From Akkermansia muciniphila (GTDB taxonomy: Bacteria > Verrucomicrobiota > Verrucomicrobiia > Limisphaerales > BJHT01), in NCBI GenBank assembly GCA_945861535.1, contig CAMAUZ010000012.1, positions 75,908 to 116,281 of the forward strand: DNA of 40,374 bases, given 5' to 3'. Position numbers and translations under genes: made by a program. Each line of letters starts with the position of its first letter. The stretch's first letter is position 1. The notes beneath the pieces are model-generated. The model was not told the origin of the DNA and did not search any database. It saw only the letters and a program-made list of their open reading frames with translations. Shown here piece by piece: positions 1 through 8,147 of this stretch.

Positions 1-517
1 TGCGATGTTGCTGGATCAACTGGACCTGCAGTTTCCACCCGCGCGCCGGCTGGTGGTCGGCGTCTTCGTCGCGATCTGTTCGCTGCCGTTGATCCTGACC
101 TTTGTCGGGCCGCGGGAAACGCCGGTGGCCTATCCGCCGTATTATCCGCCGATCATCCAGGAGGCGGCGGGCTGGCTGAAGCCCGACGAGGTGATGATGA
201 GCGACATGCCATGGGCGGTGGCGTGGTATGGACACCGTCCGTGCGTCTGGATTACGTGGGACATCAGCCGGGATTTCAACGCGCTGCACCAACAAAAGCC
301 GGTGCAAGGTTTGTATCTCACGCCGCTGACGATGGACGGTCGTTTCCTGTCACAAATGCTCAAAGGCGAGGAGCGCGTTTGGGGGCGTTTTGCCGTGGAG
401 AGTCTGGTGAAAGAGGAAACGCCGACGGGTTTTCCGCTAAAGCACGCGTTTTCGGGCTGGCTGCCGGATCAACTGTTCATGGCGGATCGTCCGCGCTGGC
501 GGGAGTCTGGGAAATGA
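1..517 (+). CDS. C-terminal fragment of a probable integral-membrane glycosyltransferase (GT39/ArnT-like)
   Basis: The reading frame is open at the left edge of the window, so only the last 170 or so residues are visible. One hydrophobic segment (about residues 14-37, RRLVVGVFVAICSLPLILTF) is followed by a roughly 130-residue soluble tail rich in Trp and Pro, with stretches such as MSDMPWAVAWYGHRPCVWIT. This matches my memory of the C-terminal soluble part of family-39-type membrane glycosyltransferases in Verrucomicrobiota, which use polyprenyl-phosphate sugars. The catalytic N-terminal loops lie outside the window, so the family assignment is an inference. It could equally be another multi-pass membrane protein. 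It is followed by an 83-base gap and then an unrelated secreted esterase. Confidence 0.5.
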   Translation, partial: AMLLDQLDLQFPPARRLVVGVFVAICSLPLILTFVGPRETPVAYPPYYPPIIQEAAGWLKPDEVMMSDMPWAVAWYGHRPCVWITWDISRDFNALHQQKPVQGLYLTPLTMDGRFLSQMLKGEERVWGRFAVESLVKEETPTGFPLKHAFSGWLPDQLFMADRPRWRESGK

Positions 518-606
518 GGCGGATTGCCATCCGCTGCGGGACCGGCTTAGGCTGCTGGCGCTGAGACGGAACACGACAGGAAAATCCAAATAATTTTCGT
601 TTGAAG

Positions 607-3600
607 ATGCCTCAAAGAGTGGTTGCTTGCCGCATGTTGGAAAAGTCTCGAACACCAGTGTGCTCGGGCGCGGGCAGAAGCCGCGCCGGGCGCGGGACTT
701 TCAACCTCCTTTCTCGGTTCGTGCTCGCCGTCCTGGTGCTGCTCCCCGTCGTGGCGTCGGCGAATGTCTCACTGCACGCGTTGTTCACCTCAAACATGGT
801 TTTGCAACAGGGCGTGCCCGTCACTGTCTGGGGCTGGGCCGCCGAGGGCGAAACCGTGACGGTGCGGTTCAAGGGGCAGAGCGTGACGAACGTGGCGCGG
901 GCGGGCAACTGGTCGGTGCGCCTGACGCCGCTGGCCGCGGATGTGAAGGGGGCGGAGCTGGCCGTGCAGGGCAATAACCGGATCGAACTGCGCAATGTCG
1001 TGGTCGGCGAGGTCTGGCTGTGCGGCGGGCAATCCAACATGGAGCGGCCCCTGCCGGAATCGGACACGGGCGCGGCCGCGATCGCGGCGGCGGACAACCC
1101 GAATCTCCGGCTGTTCACCGTCGCGCGCCATCAGGCCGCCCGTCCGGCCACGAATGTGGTCGGCCAATGGCAGGTGTCCGCGCCCGCGACGGCCACGTCG
1201 TTTTCCGCCGTCGGCTATTTCTTCGGACGCGATCTGCAAAAGGCCCTGAACGTGCCTGTGGGCTTGATCTGTTCGGCCTTCTCCGGCTCGCCCGCCGAAG
1301 CGTGGATGAGCCGCACCTACCTCGAGTCCAACGCCGACTACTACCGCGACATCATCATTCCCTATCAGCAAAACTACGAACGCTACCTCCAGGCCAAGGC
1401 GGCGTATGACCTCGAGGCCGCCCGGCGCGCGGCCGCCGGTCTGCCGCCCGCCAGCGCGCCGCCGCCGCAGCCGCCGTTTCAACCGGGCGAACTTTACAAC
1501 GGCATGATTGCGCCGCTGCTGCCGCTGGCGATTCGCGGTGTGGCCTGGTATCAGGGCGAGGCCAACGTCAGCCGCGCGTGGCAGTATCGCACCCTCTTTC
1601 CCGATCTCATCACCACCTGGCGGACCGCATGGCGGCAGGCCACGGGCAATCCCGAGCTGGCGACGATGCCGTTTCTCGCCGTGCAGTTGGCCCCGTTTCT
1701 CGCGGTGCAGGAATTGCCCGCCGAAAGCGCGCTGGCGGAATTGCGCGAAGCCCAGGTGCTCGCCACGCGGCTGCCCAAAGTCGGCCTCGCCATCATCACC
1801 GATTGCGGCGATCCGGCGCGCATCCATCCGCGCAAAAAAGAACCGGTCGGGATACGCCTGGCGCTGGCGGCGCGGTCCATCGCGTACAACCAGCCGGTGG
1901 TCGCCGCGGGTCCGCGATTCCGCAGCCTGATGCTGCTGGGGTCCCAGGCGGTGCTGGAATTTGATGGGGTGGGCGGCGGCTTGCAGTGGCGCGGCGCGGC
2001 GACGGCGGGCTTTGCCATTTGCGGCGAGGACCGCCGCTTCGTGTGGGCGACGAGGGTGGAATTGCAAACGAACAACACCGTCGTGGTGAGTCATCCCGCC
2101 GTGCCCAAGCCCCTGGCCGTACGCTACGGCTGGGCCGATTATCCGACCGGCACGCTGTGGAATGCCAACGGGCTGCCGGCCTCGCCCTTCCGCACGGATA
2201 CGTTCCCGCTCAGCACCGAGCCGGCCAGCGACCTGGCCCCGATTGCCGGCTTGGGCACCGCGCTCACGTTTGATGGCGAAGGCCACGTCGAAATCGGGCA
2301 GCCGCCCTTTTTCAGCAGCAGCGCGGATTTCACCATCGAACTCTGGGCCAAGAACGCCGCGCTCAACGACGGTCTCTTCCACGGCCTCGTCGGCCGCGAA
2401 GCTCCGACGGGCAGTCTCGGCGTGGACGGTCGCTCACCTTCGCTCTGGCAGGCACCCGCCGATGGAGCTTTGCACTACGACTCCGTCGGGCGCACGGGCG
2501 GACACGCCAGCGGCTACCTCCCGGGTTTCTTCCAGGGCGTGAATTCGTGGGTGCATATCGCGTGGGTCAAGGAGGGCGCAGTCTATCGCTTCTATCGCAA
2601 CGGCAGCCTCGTGGGGACCCGGCCCGCCCCGGCGCAGTGCTACTTCGATCCCAGCGGCTTCAACATCGGCCGCGCCGCCAAGAGTTTTTGGAAAGGCTCC
2701 GTCGATCTCGTCCGCGTGTGGAGCGCCGCGCGCACGGCCGATCAGGTGCGGGATGACATGTATCGGCATCTCGCCGGCAATGAAGCGGGCCTGATGGGCT
2801 CGTGGGCGTTCGACGAGGGCAGCGGCTTCATCGTGGACGACGGGTCGCAGCGGAAGAACTGGGGCAGCCTCCGCGGCAACGCCACCTTCACCCTCGACAC
2901 CCCGCCGGTCGTCTTCACCACCCGCATGGATACGGTGGTGAGCGGCAGCCTGCCGGCGGTTTTCAGCGACGGGAAATCCGTGTTCTTCATCCCGACCAAG
3001 CCGCCGTCGAACGGTCAGTTGCTGTTGGATTTCAACGGCAACTTCCGCTACCGGCCCGCCATTGGACTGGCCGGGCGCGAGACCTTCGAATACCTCGTTC
3101 TCGATTCCGGCGCGCGTCGCTCGTCGTCGGCCGCCATCGCCACCATTCAGGTGCTCGATTCCAATTCGGCCCCGCTGGCCGGATTCGGCGCCGGCATGAC
3201 CGTGGATGGCACCGGCTCGGTCGAACTCGCGCAGTCGCCCTTCGCCAGCGGCACGACCAGTTTCACGATCGAGGTTTGGGTGAAGAACCGGTTTTTCAAC
3301 GACGGGCAGTTCTACGGCATCGCCGGTTACGAGACGCCGGGAACGAATGCAAGTTCGGCGATGCGCTCCCCGTCCCTCTGGCTTGCGCCGATCAACGGTG
3401 GGCTGCACTTCGACATCATCTCGGCACGCGGCGAGCGCTATGCCAACTTCGTCTGGGGTTTTTTTGAAACCAACTCCGCCTGGGTTCACGTCGCGTGGGT
3501 CAAGGCTGGCAACGTGTCCCGCTTCTACCGCAACGGAGTGCTCTTCGCCCAGCGCCCCGCCCCCACGCAATTTTACCTCGATCCCGCCGGCTACTCGCTC

Positions 3601-4119
3601 GGGCGCGTCGGCAAGAGCGCCTGGCGCGGGTCGCTCGAACAGGTGAAAATTTGGAACACCGCGCGCACGGACACCGAGGTGGCGCAGGATATGTTTCGCG
3701 GAATTCTGGGCACCGAACCCGGCCTCGGCGGCGCGTGGAGCTTCGATGAGGGCACCGGTCGGATTGTCGGGGACGCCAGCCGCAACCGGAATCAGGGCGT
3801 GCTGACGGGCTCGGTGGCCTTCACCGGCGAAGTGCCCGTGGTGACCTTCGCGACCACCGCCGGCCGGGCCGTCAGCGGCTTTCTTCCGGCGTCCGATCTC
3901 AACGGCAACAGCCTCCTCTATGGCGTCGTCGCGCCGCCCGTCAACGGCACGCTCCAGCTCAACGCCGACGGCAGTTTCCTCTACCAGCCGCGCGCGGGTT
4001 TTGTCGGTGGCGAGACCTTCACCTACCGCGTTTCCGATGGCTTGGATTTCTCCAACACTGCCGCCGCGGGCATTCTCGTCCGTCCCGCCCCCGCCGCGGC
4101 GGTCATGGCCAAACCGTAG
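607..4119 (+). CDS. Secreted sialate O-acetylesterase-like protein with two LamG/cadherin-like modules
   Basis: The protein has 1170 residues counted from the ATG at 607. A TTG at 601 and an ATG at 634 are also in frame, and none has a convincing ribosome site. A basic N-region and a hydrophobic core ending VVASA give a signal peptide. Residues about 60-540 are an SGNH-hydrolase domain of the sialate O-acetylesterase type. The nucleophile block GQSNM is near residues 141-145 and the catalytic D..IHP block is near 399-408. Two LamG (concanavalin A-like) domains follow at about 549-758 and 857-1071. Each is followed by a cadherin/Ig-like repeat with a GxxFxYxPxxGxxGxExFxY pattern. The LamG-plus-Ig unit is clearly duplicated. 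The family deacetylates sialic acids or acetylated polysaccharides. The tail probably binds glycans or the cell surface. No PEP-CTERM or other sorting tail is visible. Confidence 0.88.
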   Translation: MPQRVVACRMLEKSRTPVCSGAGRSRAGRGTFNLLSRFVLAVLVLLPVVASANVSLHALFTSNMVLQQGVPVTVWGWAAEGETVTVRFKGQSVTNVARAGNWSVRLTPLAADVKGAELAVQGNNRIELRNVVVGEVWLCGGQSNMERPLPESDTGAAAIAAADNPNLRLFTVARHQAARPATNVVGQWQVSAPATATSFSAVGYFFGRDLQKALNVPVGLICSAFSGSPAEAWMSRTYLESNADYYRDIIIPYQQNYERYLQAKAAYDLEAARRAAAGLPPASAPPPQPPFQPGELYNGMIAPLLPLAIRGVAWYQGEANVSRAWQYRTLFPDLITTWRTAWRQATGNPELATMPFLAVQLAPFLAVQELPAESALAELREAQVLATRLPKVGLAIITDCGDPARIHPRKKEPVGIRLALAARSIAYNQPVVAAGPRFRSLMLLGSQAVLEFDGVGGGLQWRGAATAGFAICGEDRRFVWATRVELQTNNTVVVSHPAVPKPLAVRYGWADYPTGTLWNANGLPASPFRTDTFPLSTEPASDLAPIAGLGTALTFDGEGHVEIGQPPFFSSSADFTIELWAKNAALNDGLFHGLVGREAPTGSLGVDGRSPSLWQAPADGALHYDSVGRTGGHASGYLPGFFQGVNSWVHIAWVKEGAVYRFYRNGSLVGTRPAPAQCYFDPSGFNIGRAAKSFWKGSVDLVRVWSAARTADQVRDDMYRHLAGNEAGLMGSWAFDEGSGFIVDDGSQRKNWGSLRGNATFTLDTPPVVFTTRMDTVVSGSLPAVFSDGKSVFFIPTKPPSNGQLLLDFNGNFRYRPAIGLAGRETFEYLVLDSGARRSSSAAIATIQVLDSNSAPLAGFGAGMTVDGTGSVELAQSPFASGTTSFTIEVWVKNRFFNDGQFYGIAGYETPGTNASSAMRSPSLWLAPINGGLHFDIISARGERYANFVWGFFETNSAWVHVAWVKAGNVSRFYRNGVLFAQRPAPTQFYLDPAGYSLGRVGKSAWRGSLEQVKIWNTARTDTEVAQDMFRGILGTEPGLGGAWSFDEGTGRIVGDASRNRNQGVLTGSVAFTGEVPVVTFATTAGRAVSGFLPASDLNGNSLLYGVVAPPVNGTLQLNADGSFLYQPRAGFVGGETFTYRVSDGLDFSNTAAAGILVRPAPAAAVMAKP

Positions 4120-4314
4120 TTGCGCTTCGCCCGTCCGGGGAGCGCCCGCGGCCCGCTCCAACCCTGCCGTCCCCGCTTTTGCCTCCTCGGCGCCGTCACC
4201 GGCCTGAATACCTCCACCCTCCTCTCGTCGGCACACGCGTTACCAAACTTGTTGGATTTGGAGTCGCCTCGGGCCGCCGCCGATTCACGGATTCCACAGT
4301 TGCACCTGCCCATC

Positions 4315-6354
4315 ATGCCCATTCAGAAAACTCGCATTGCCGCCCTGCTCGCGCTGTATTTTCCGGCGGCGCTGACCATCACGGTCGCCGCCCCCGCGCC
4401 CACCGCCGCGCCTGCGTCCGCTGCCCCGCCCGCCTCCCCGTCCGTCATCACTTTCTTCGAGGAAAAAATCCGCCCCGTTCTCGCCGAGCACTGTTTCAAA
4501 TGCCATTCGGCCAAGGCCACCAAGCTCAAGGGCGGCCTGCGCCTCGACACCCGCGCCGGCCTGCTCAAGGGCGGAGACACCGGCCCGGCCATCATCCCTG
4601 ACCAAACCGGCGGCGGCCTGCTCCTCAAATCCATCCGCCACACGGACAAAGACCTGAAGATGCCGCCGGAGACCAAGCTGCCGGACGACGTCATCGCCAA
4701 TTTCGAGAAGTGGGTGAAAGCGGGCGCGGCCTTCCCCGACGCGCCCGCGCTGGCCGAAAAATCCAAGGACGCCAAGCCGTGGTGGGACGGCGTGGCGGAA
4801 AAGGATTTGCTCCCCGCCGACCGCGCGATCCCGCAGGTCGTGGATCATTACGTCGCCGCGAAACTGGTGCGCCAAAAAGTCCAGCCCGCCCCCGCCGCTA
4901 GCGACGCCAACCTCATCCGCCGCCTCACGCTCGATCTCGCCGGGCGCATTCCCACCGCCGCGGAGGTGCGCGAGTTCACCGCGACCACCGGCGCGGACAA
5001 ACGCGAGCGCCTCGTCGAGCGCCTCCTCAATTCACCCGGCTTCGCGCGGCATCAGGTGACGGAGTTCGACTGGCTGCTCACCGAGGGCCAGAGCAGCGGC
5101 CTGCGCGAATATCTGGCGCAGGCGTTCAAGGAAAACCGCCGCTGGGATCAGATCTTCAAGGACGTGCTCGCCGGCGATCCGCAGCAGCCCGCTGCGAAAG
5201 GCGCGGACGCCTTTCTGAAATCCCGCGCCAAGGACCTCGACCGGCTCGCCAACGACGTGAGCATCCGCTTCTTCGGCGTGAACATCAGTTGCGCGCAATG
5301 CCACGATCACCCGCTCGTGCCGACGTGGAAGCAGGACCATTACTACGGCATGAAGTCCTTCTTCAGCCGCACCTACGAGGCCGGCGAGTTCGTCGGCGAA
5401 CGCGACTACGGCACGATCAGTTTCAAGACCGTCGTCGGCGAAACCAAGACGGCGCGCCCGATGTTCCTGAGCGGCGACGCGGTCGAGGAACCGGCCGACC
5501 GCGAGCCGACCGACGCGCAAAAGAAGGAAGAAAAACGCCTCAGCGAAGAGACGAAGAAAAGCAAAACCCCGCCGCCCGCGCCGAAGTTCAGCCGTCGCGC
5601 GCAACTCGTCGCCGCCGGCCTGCAGCCCGGCAACGAAGGCTTCTTCGCCCGCGCCATCGTGAACCAAATCTGGAACCGCCTCCTCGGCCACGGCCTCGTG
5701 ATGCCCGTGGACCAGTTGCACGGACAGAACGTCCCGAGCCATCCCGAGCTGCTCCAGTGGCTCGCGCGCGATCTCGTCGCGCATCAATACGATCTGCGTC
5801 GGCTCATTCGCGGCCTCGCGTTGAGCGACGCCTACGCGCGCAGCAGCCAGTGGAGCGAAGGCGCGCGCCCCGAGCCGGGCCTGTTCGCCGTCGCGCAGCC
5901 CCGCGCGCTCACGCCGCAGCAACTCGGCGCCGCGCTGCACGTCGCCGTCACCAGCCCCGCGGCGTTCCAGCGCAATGGCAAGCCCGAGGACTTCGAGAAA
6001 TTCATCGACCAGTTGGAACGCACCGGCGGCGGTTGGACCAGTTCCCTCGAACGCCCCGGCGAGGATTTCCAGGTGGGCGTGGATGAAGCGCTCCACTTCA
6101 GCAACAGCGACCGCGTGCAGCGCGAACTCCTCGCCGATTCCAGCGACCGCCTGCTCAAGCCGCTGCTCGAACTGAAAGACCACCGCGAGCTGATCACCAC
6201 CGCCGTCTGGAACATCCTCTCCCGCCCGCCCGCCGACCACGAGACCAAGCTCCTCACCGACTATCTCGACCAACGCAGCGACCGCCCCACCGACGCCGTC
6301 CGCCAGCTCGTCTGGGCGCTGCTGACCAGCACGGAGTTTCGGTTTAATCACTGA
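4315..6354 (+). CDS. PSCyt1 / DUF1549 / DUF1553 secreted protein (planctomycete-type cytochrome c)
   Basis: I chose the ATG at 4315 because it begins a signal peptide (MPIQKTRIAALLALYF). The frame is open further upstream to 4120, but that stretch does not look like protein. This gives 679 residues. The planctomycete cytochrome c domain contains the heme-binding motif CFKCH at residues 60-64 and the typical LKGGLRLDTRAGLLKGGDTGP block. DUF1549 follows (RLTLDLAGRIPTAAE..., about 200-340), with a second CAQCH at 326-330. DUF1553 is C-terminal (NQIWNRLLGHGLVMPVDQ...) and ends with the family-typical ALLTSTEFRFNH. These proteins are abundant in Planctomycetota and Verrucomicrobiota. They usually sit beside DUF1501 genes, here found at 8148 after an interruption. 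Their biochemical role is not firmly known; a role in polysaccharide catabolism is inferred from genomic context in the phylum. Confidence 0.92.
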   Translation: MPIQKTRIAALLALYFPAALTITVAAPAPTAAPASAAPPASPSVITFFEEKIRPVLAEHCFKCHSAKATKLKGGLRLDTRAGLLKGGDTGPAIIPDQTGGGLLLKSIRHTDKDLKMPPETKLPDDVIANFEKWVKAGAAFPDAPALAEKSKDAKPWWDGVAEKDLLPADRAIPQVVDHYVAAKLVRQKVQPAPAASDANLIRRLTLDLAGRIPTAAEVREFTATTGADKRERLVERLLNSPGFARHQVTEFDWLLTEGQSSGLREYLAQAFKENRRWDQIFKDVLAGDPQQPAAKGADAFLKSRAKDLDRLANDVSIRFFGVNISCAQCHDHPLVPTWKQDHYYGMKSFFSRTYEAGEFVGERDYGTISFKTVVGETKTARPMFLSGDAVEEPADREPTDAQKKEEKRLSEETKKSKTPPPAPKFSRRAQLVAAGLQPGNEGFFARAIVNQIWNRLLGHGLVMPVDQLHGQNVPSHPELLQWLARDLVAHQYDLRRLIRGLALSDAYARSSQWSEGARPEPGLFAVAQPRALTPQQLGAALHVAVTSPAAFQRNGKPEDFEKFIDQLERTGGGWTSSLERPGEDFQVGVDEALHFSNSDRVQRELLADSSDRLLKPLLELKDHRELITTAVWNILSRPPADHETKLLTDYLDQRSDRPTDAVRQLVWALLTSTEFRFNH

Positions 6355-6400
6355 GAAAATGTCGTCGCGAAACTCCAACGCAGGCTCCCGCTCCAACAGG

Positions 6401-6804
6401 GAATCCCAACGGGATTCCGGCCTCCAGCCCAGGGTTGCGAGGCACGAGCTACCCTGGGAAAGCCGGACGAATGGGCACAACCCAAACGGGGTTGCGGCGC
6501 GCGGCGAAGGCACCCTGACCCTGCGAACGGCGGTCCAGGCCCCGGAGCGCGGCTGTGTGCGCAGCACCAGCCGCAGCGCGTACTTCAGTTCGGTGGCGTC
6601 CGGGTTCGCCAACGGCTTCCGGCTGACGTGGCCGCTGCGGCTGGTCTGCGACACAGCCGCGCTCCGAGGCCGGTACGCCGACGCGCCCGCTCGCCGGAAT
6701 CACCGTGCCGCAACCCCGTTGGGGTTGCAGACCCTCCCGTCAGCCACCCAGGGTAGCTCGTTCCTCGCAACCCTGGGCTGGAGGACACAATCCCGTTGGG
6801 ATTG
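6401..6804. repeat. Nested inverted-repeat element: outer arms of about 100 bp, inner arms of about 38 bp
   Basis: The outer arms are 6401-6498 and 6709-6804. The reverse complement of the right arm matches the left arm over nearly its whole length, including AATCCCAACGGGATT, CCTCCAGCCCAGGGTTGCGA and GAGCTACCCTGGG. Between them lies a second inverted repeat, about 6542-6577 against 6631-6669, sharing GGAGCGCGGCTGTG and ACCAGCCGCAGC. Each outer arm also contains small palindromes of its own. The element fills most of the gap between the DUF1553 gene and the DUF4926 gene. Any open frames read through it are repeat translations, not genes. Confidence 0.85.
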
Positions 6805-6921
6805 CCGACTGCCACGCGGCGCAGATCTGCCATCGTCCATCCTCCCGCATGGATGGTGCGGCACGGCGAAGACTTCCCTCGCCTCACCACCTGTTTCGTG
6901 TTACCCGATTGATCCAACGTT

Positions 6922-7164
6922 ATGCCTGCCAGCACCCAAATTCACCTGCTCGACACCGTGGCGCTCATCCGCGACCTGCCCGAATTGGGCTTGGTTGCCG
7001 GTGAGGTCGGCGCGGTGGTTGAGGTGCTTTCCGACGACGCCTTCGAGGTCGAGTTTGTTGATGAATCCGGTTACACCTACGGACTCCACACACTCCGGGC
7101 GAATCAGCTTGTCGCGCTCCAAACTCAGGGCCGCCCGTTCCGAACCGCGCTCAAAGTCGCCTGA
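6922..7164 (+). CDS. DUF4926 domain protein
   Basis: This 80-residue protein starts at ATG 6922 (MPASTQIHLLDTVALIRDLP). The segment LDTVALIRDLPELGLVAGEVGAVVEVL, followed by a short all-beta stretch ending in LRANQLVAL, is characteristic of DUF4926. That is a small, SH3-like family of unknown function, often found next to toxin-antitoxin or accessory genes. No partner gene overlaps it here. It lies between a nested inverted repeat and the relic end of a DUF1553 gene, so it belongs to an accessory patch inserted between the DUF1553 and DUF1501 genes. No transmembrane segment or signal peptide is visible. Confidence 0.75.
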   Translation: MPASTQIHLLDTVALIRDLPELGLVAGEVGAVVEVLSDDAFEVEFVDESGYTYGLHTLRANQLVALQTQGRPFRTALKVA

Positions 7165-7255
7165 GCATTCGCAGCGGCAAACCAGCGCGATTGTCAGAGG
7201 TGTAGCTTCCTTTTCCGGCTTCCCAAAGCCGAGCCGAGACCGTCCATCCGAAGCT

Positions 7256-7312
7256 GATCGCCAAATCGTGGCGGCGTTGCTGAACAGCACGAAGTTTCAG
7301 TTCAGGCATTAG
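7256..7312 (+). pseudogene. Relic 3' end of a second DUF1553 gene
   Basis: The last 18 codons read DRQIVAALLNSTKFQFRH and then a stop. They align without gaps to the last codons of the intact gene ending at 6354 (VRQLVWALLTSTEFRFNH). By eye 39 of 54 aligned bases agree, counting both stop codons. Nothing upstream in this frame resembles the rest of a DUF1553 protein, so only the terminus survives. It is either the tail of a deleted paralog or the original 3' end of an operon cut by the material at 6355-7250. Confidence 0.6.
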
Positions 7313-7327
7313 CTGGATACTTATCCT

Positions 7328-8086
7328 ATGGCATTTTCCAATGACGTTAAGATCAAGGCCTTGGTCGCCTGTGCTCGTTGCTGCTGCATTTGCCACAAAT
7401 TCTGCGGGATTAAGATAGAATGCCACCACATCATTCAAGAGGCCGACGGCGGATCGAACAGCTTTGAAAATTGCATTCCGCTTTGCTTCGACTGCCACGC
7501 CGACATGCTCTCATACGACGACAAGCACCCGAAAGGGACCAAGTATCGTCCCGACGAGCTTAAATTTCATCGTGATGGTTGGACTTCAAAAATCAACGCT
7601 GCCCGACCCGCTGATTACTGCGACGAGCATCGGAAACTCGACCAAGGCCTTTTTTTGCGCATCCTCCGCCGCCTTCCTTGGAATGGTTCCATCGGCTTTA
7701 TTAGCACCAACAATTTTGCCGGCTTCTCGTTTGATTGCCGCGCCTTGCTTGATCTGCATGAGTTGGCCGCTTGCAATGATGATCCAAGCTGGGAGTTCAT
7801 CGACCCCACCTTAGAGATTGCCCGCGCCAACCTCGCCCATCATGTGAGCCGTTTCCTTGGGTTGATCGGGATGAACACGTTTCCTACCGACAACCCAGAC
7901 CGTAATTCAGTCCCTGAAGAATGGGAGAGAGAACGCCCTGAACACTTTTTCCAGGTCGTCGATGAAATACATGAAGCCGCCAGCCGCTGCGTCGATTCTT
8001 ACAAGACACTTCTTAGAGAGGGCCGACGTCGTCTTGCCATCGAATCTCCAGCGGACGAGGAGCCAACAAGTAAACCCAAGACCTGA
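7328..8086 (+). CDS. HNH endonuclease-like protein
   Basis: The protein has 252 residues from ATG 7328. Residues 15-57 hold an HNH/zinc-finger core. A cysteine cluster (C15, C18-C20, C22, C26) is followed by the catalytic-type pair H33-H34 in ECHHIIQEADGGSN, then N48, and then CFDCH at 53-57. This layout fits an HNH nuclease with a structural zinc site. The C-terminal 190 residues are not recognised. They are mostly helical in appearance and end in a charged tail. Base composition is visibly lower in GC than both neighbours, with many AT-rich codons, which suggests acquisition by transfer. It lies between the DUF1553 relic and the DUF1501 gene. Whether it acts in defence, in mobility or as an orphan nuclease cannot be told from sequence. 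Confidence 0.75.
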   Translation: MAFSNDVKIKALVACARCCCICHKFCGIKIECHHIIQEADGGSNSFENCIPLCFDCHADMLSYDDKHPKGTKYRPDELKFHRDGWTSKINAARPADYCDEHRKLDQGLFLRILRRLPWNGSIGFISTNNFAGFSFDCRALLDLHELAACNDDPSWEFIDPTLEIARANLAHHVSRFLGLIGMNTFPTDNPDRNSVPEEWERERPEHFFQVVDEIHEAASRCVDSYKTLLREGRRRLAIESPADEEPTSKPKT

Positions 8087-8147
8087 CGGGTGCTCTCCAA
8101 GGAACTTGCGGAATAGGATATAAACACCAATCAGTTGGACATCATTT

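Noticed and set aside
2434-4236. Long minus-strand frame opposite the esterase C-terminus
   Set aside because: No start context and no motifs. The duplicated LamG domains on the plus strand account for the region.
6359-7312. Plus-strand frame of 317 codons across the nested repeat
   Set aside because: Most of it is translated repeat sequence. Only the last 18 codons are meaningful, as a DUF1553 relic.
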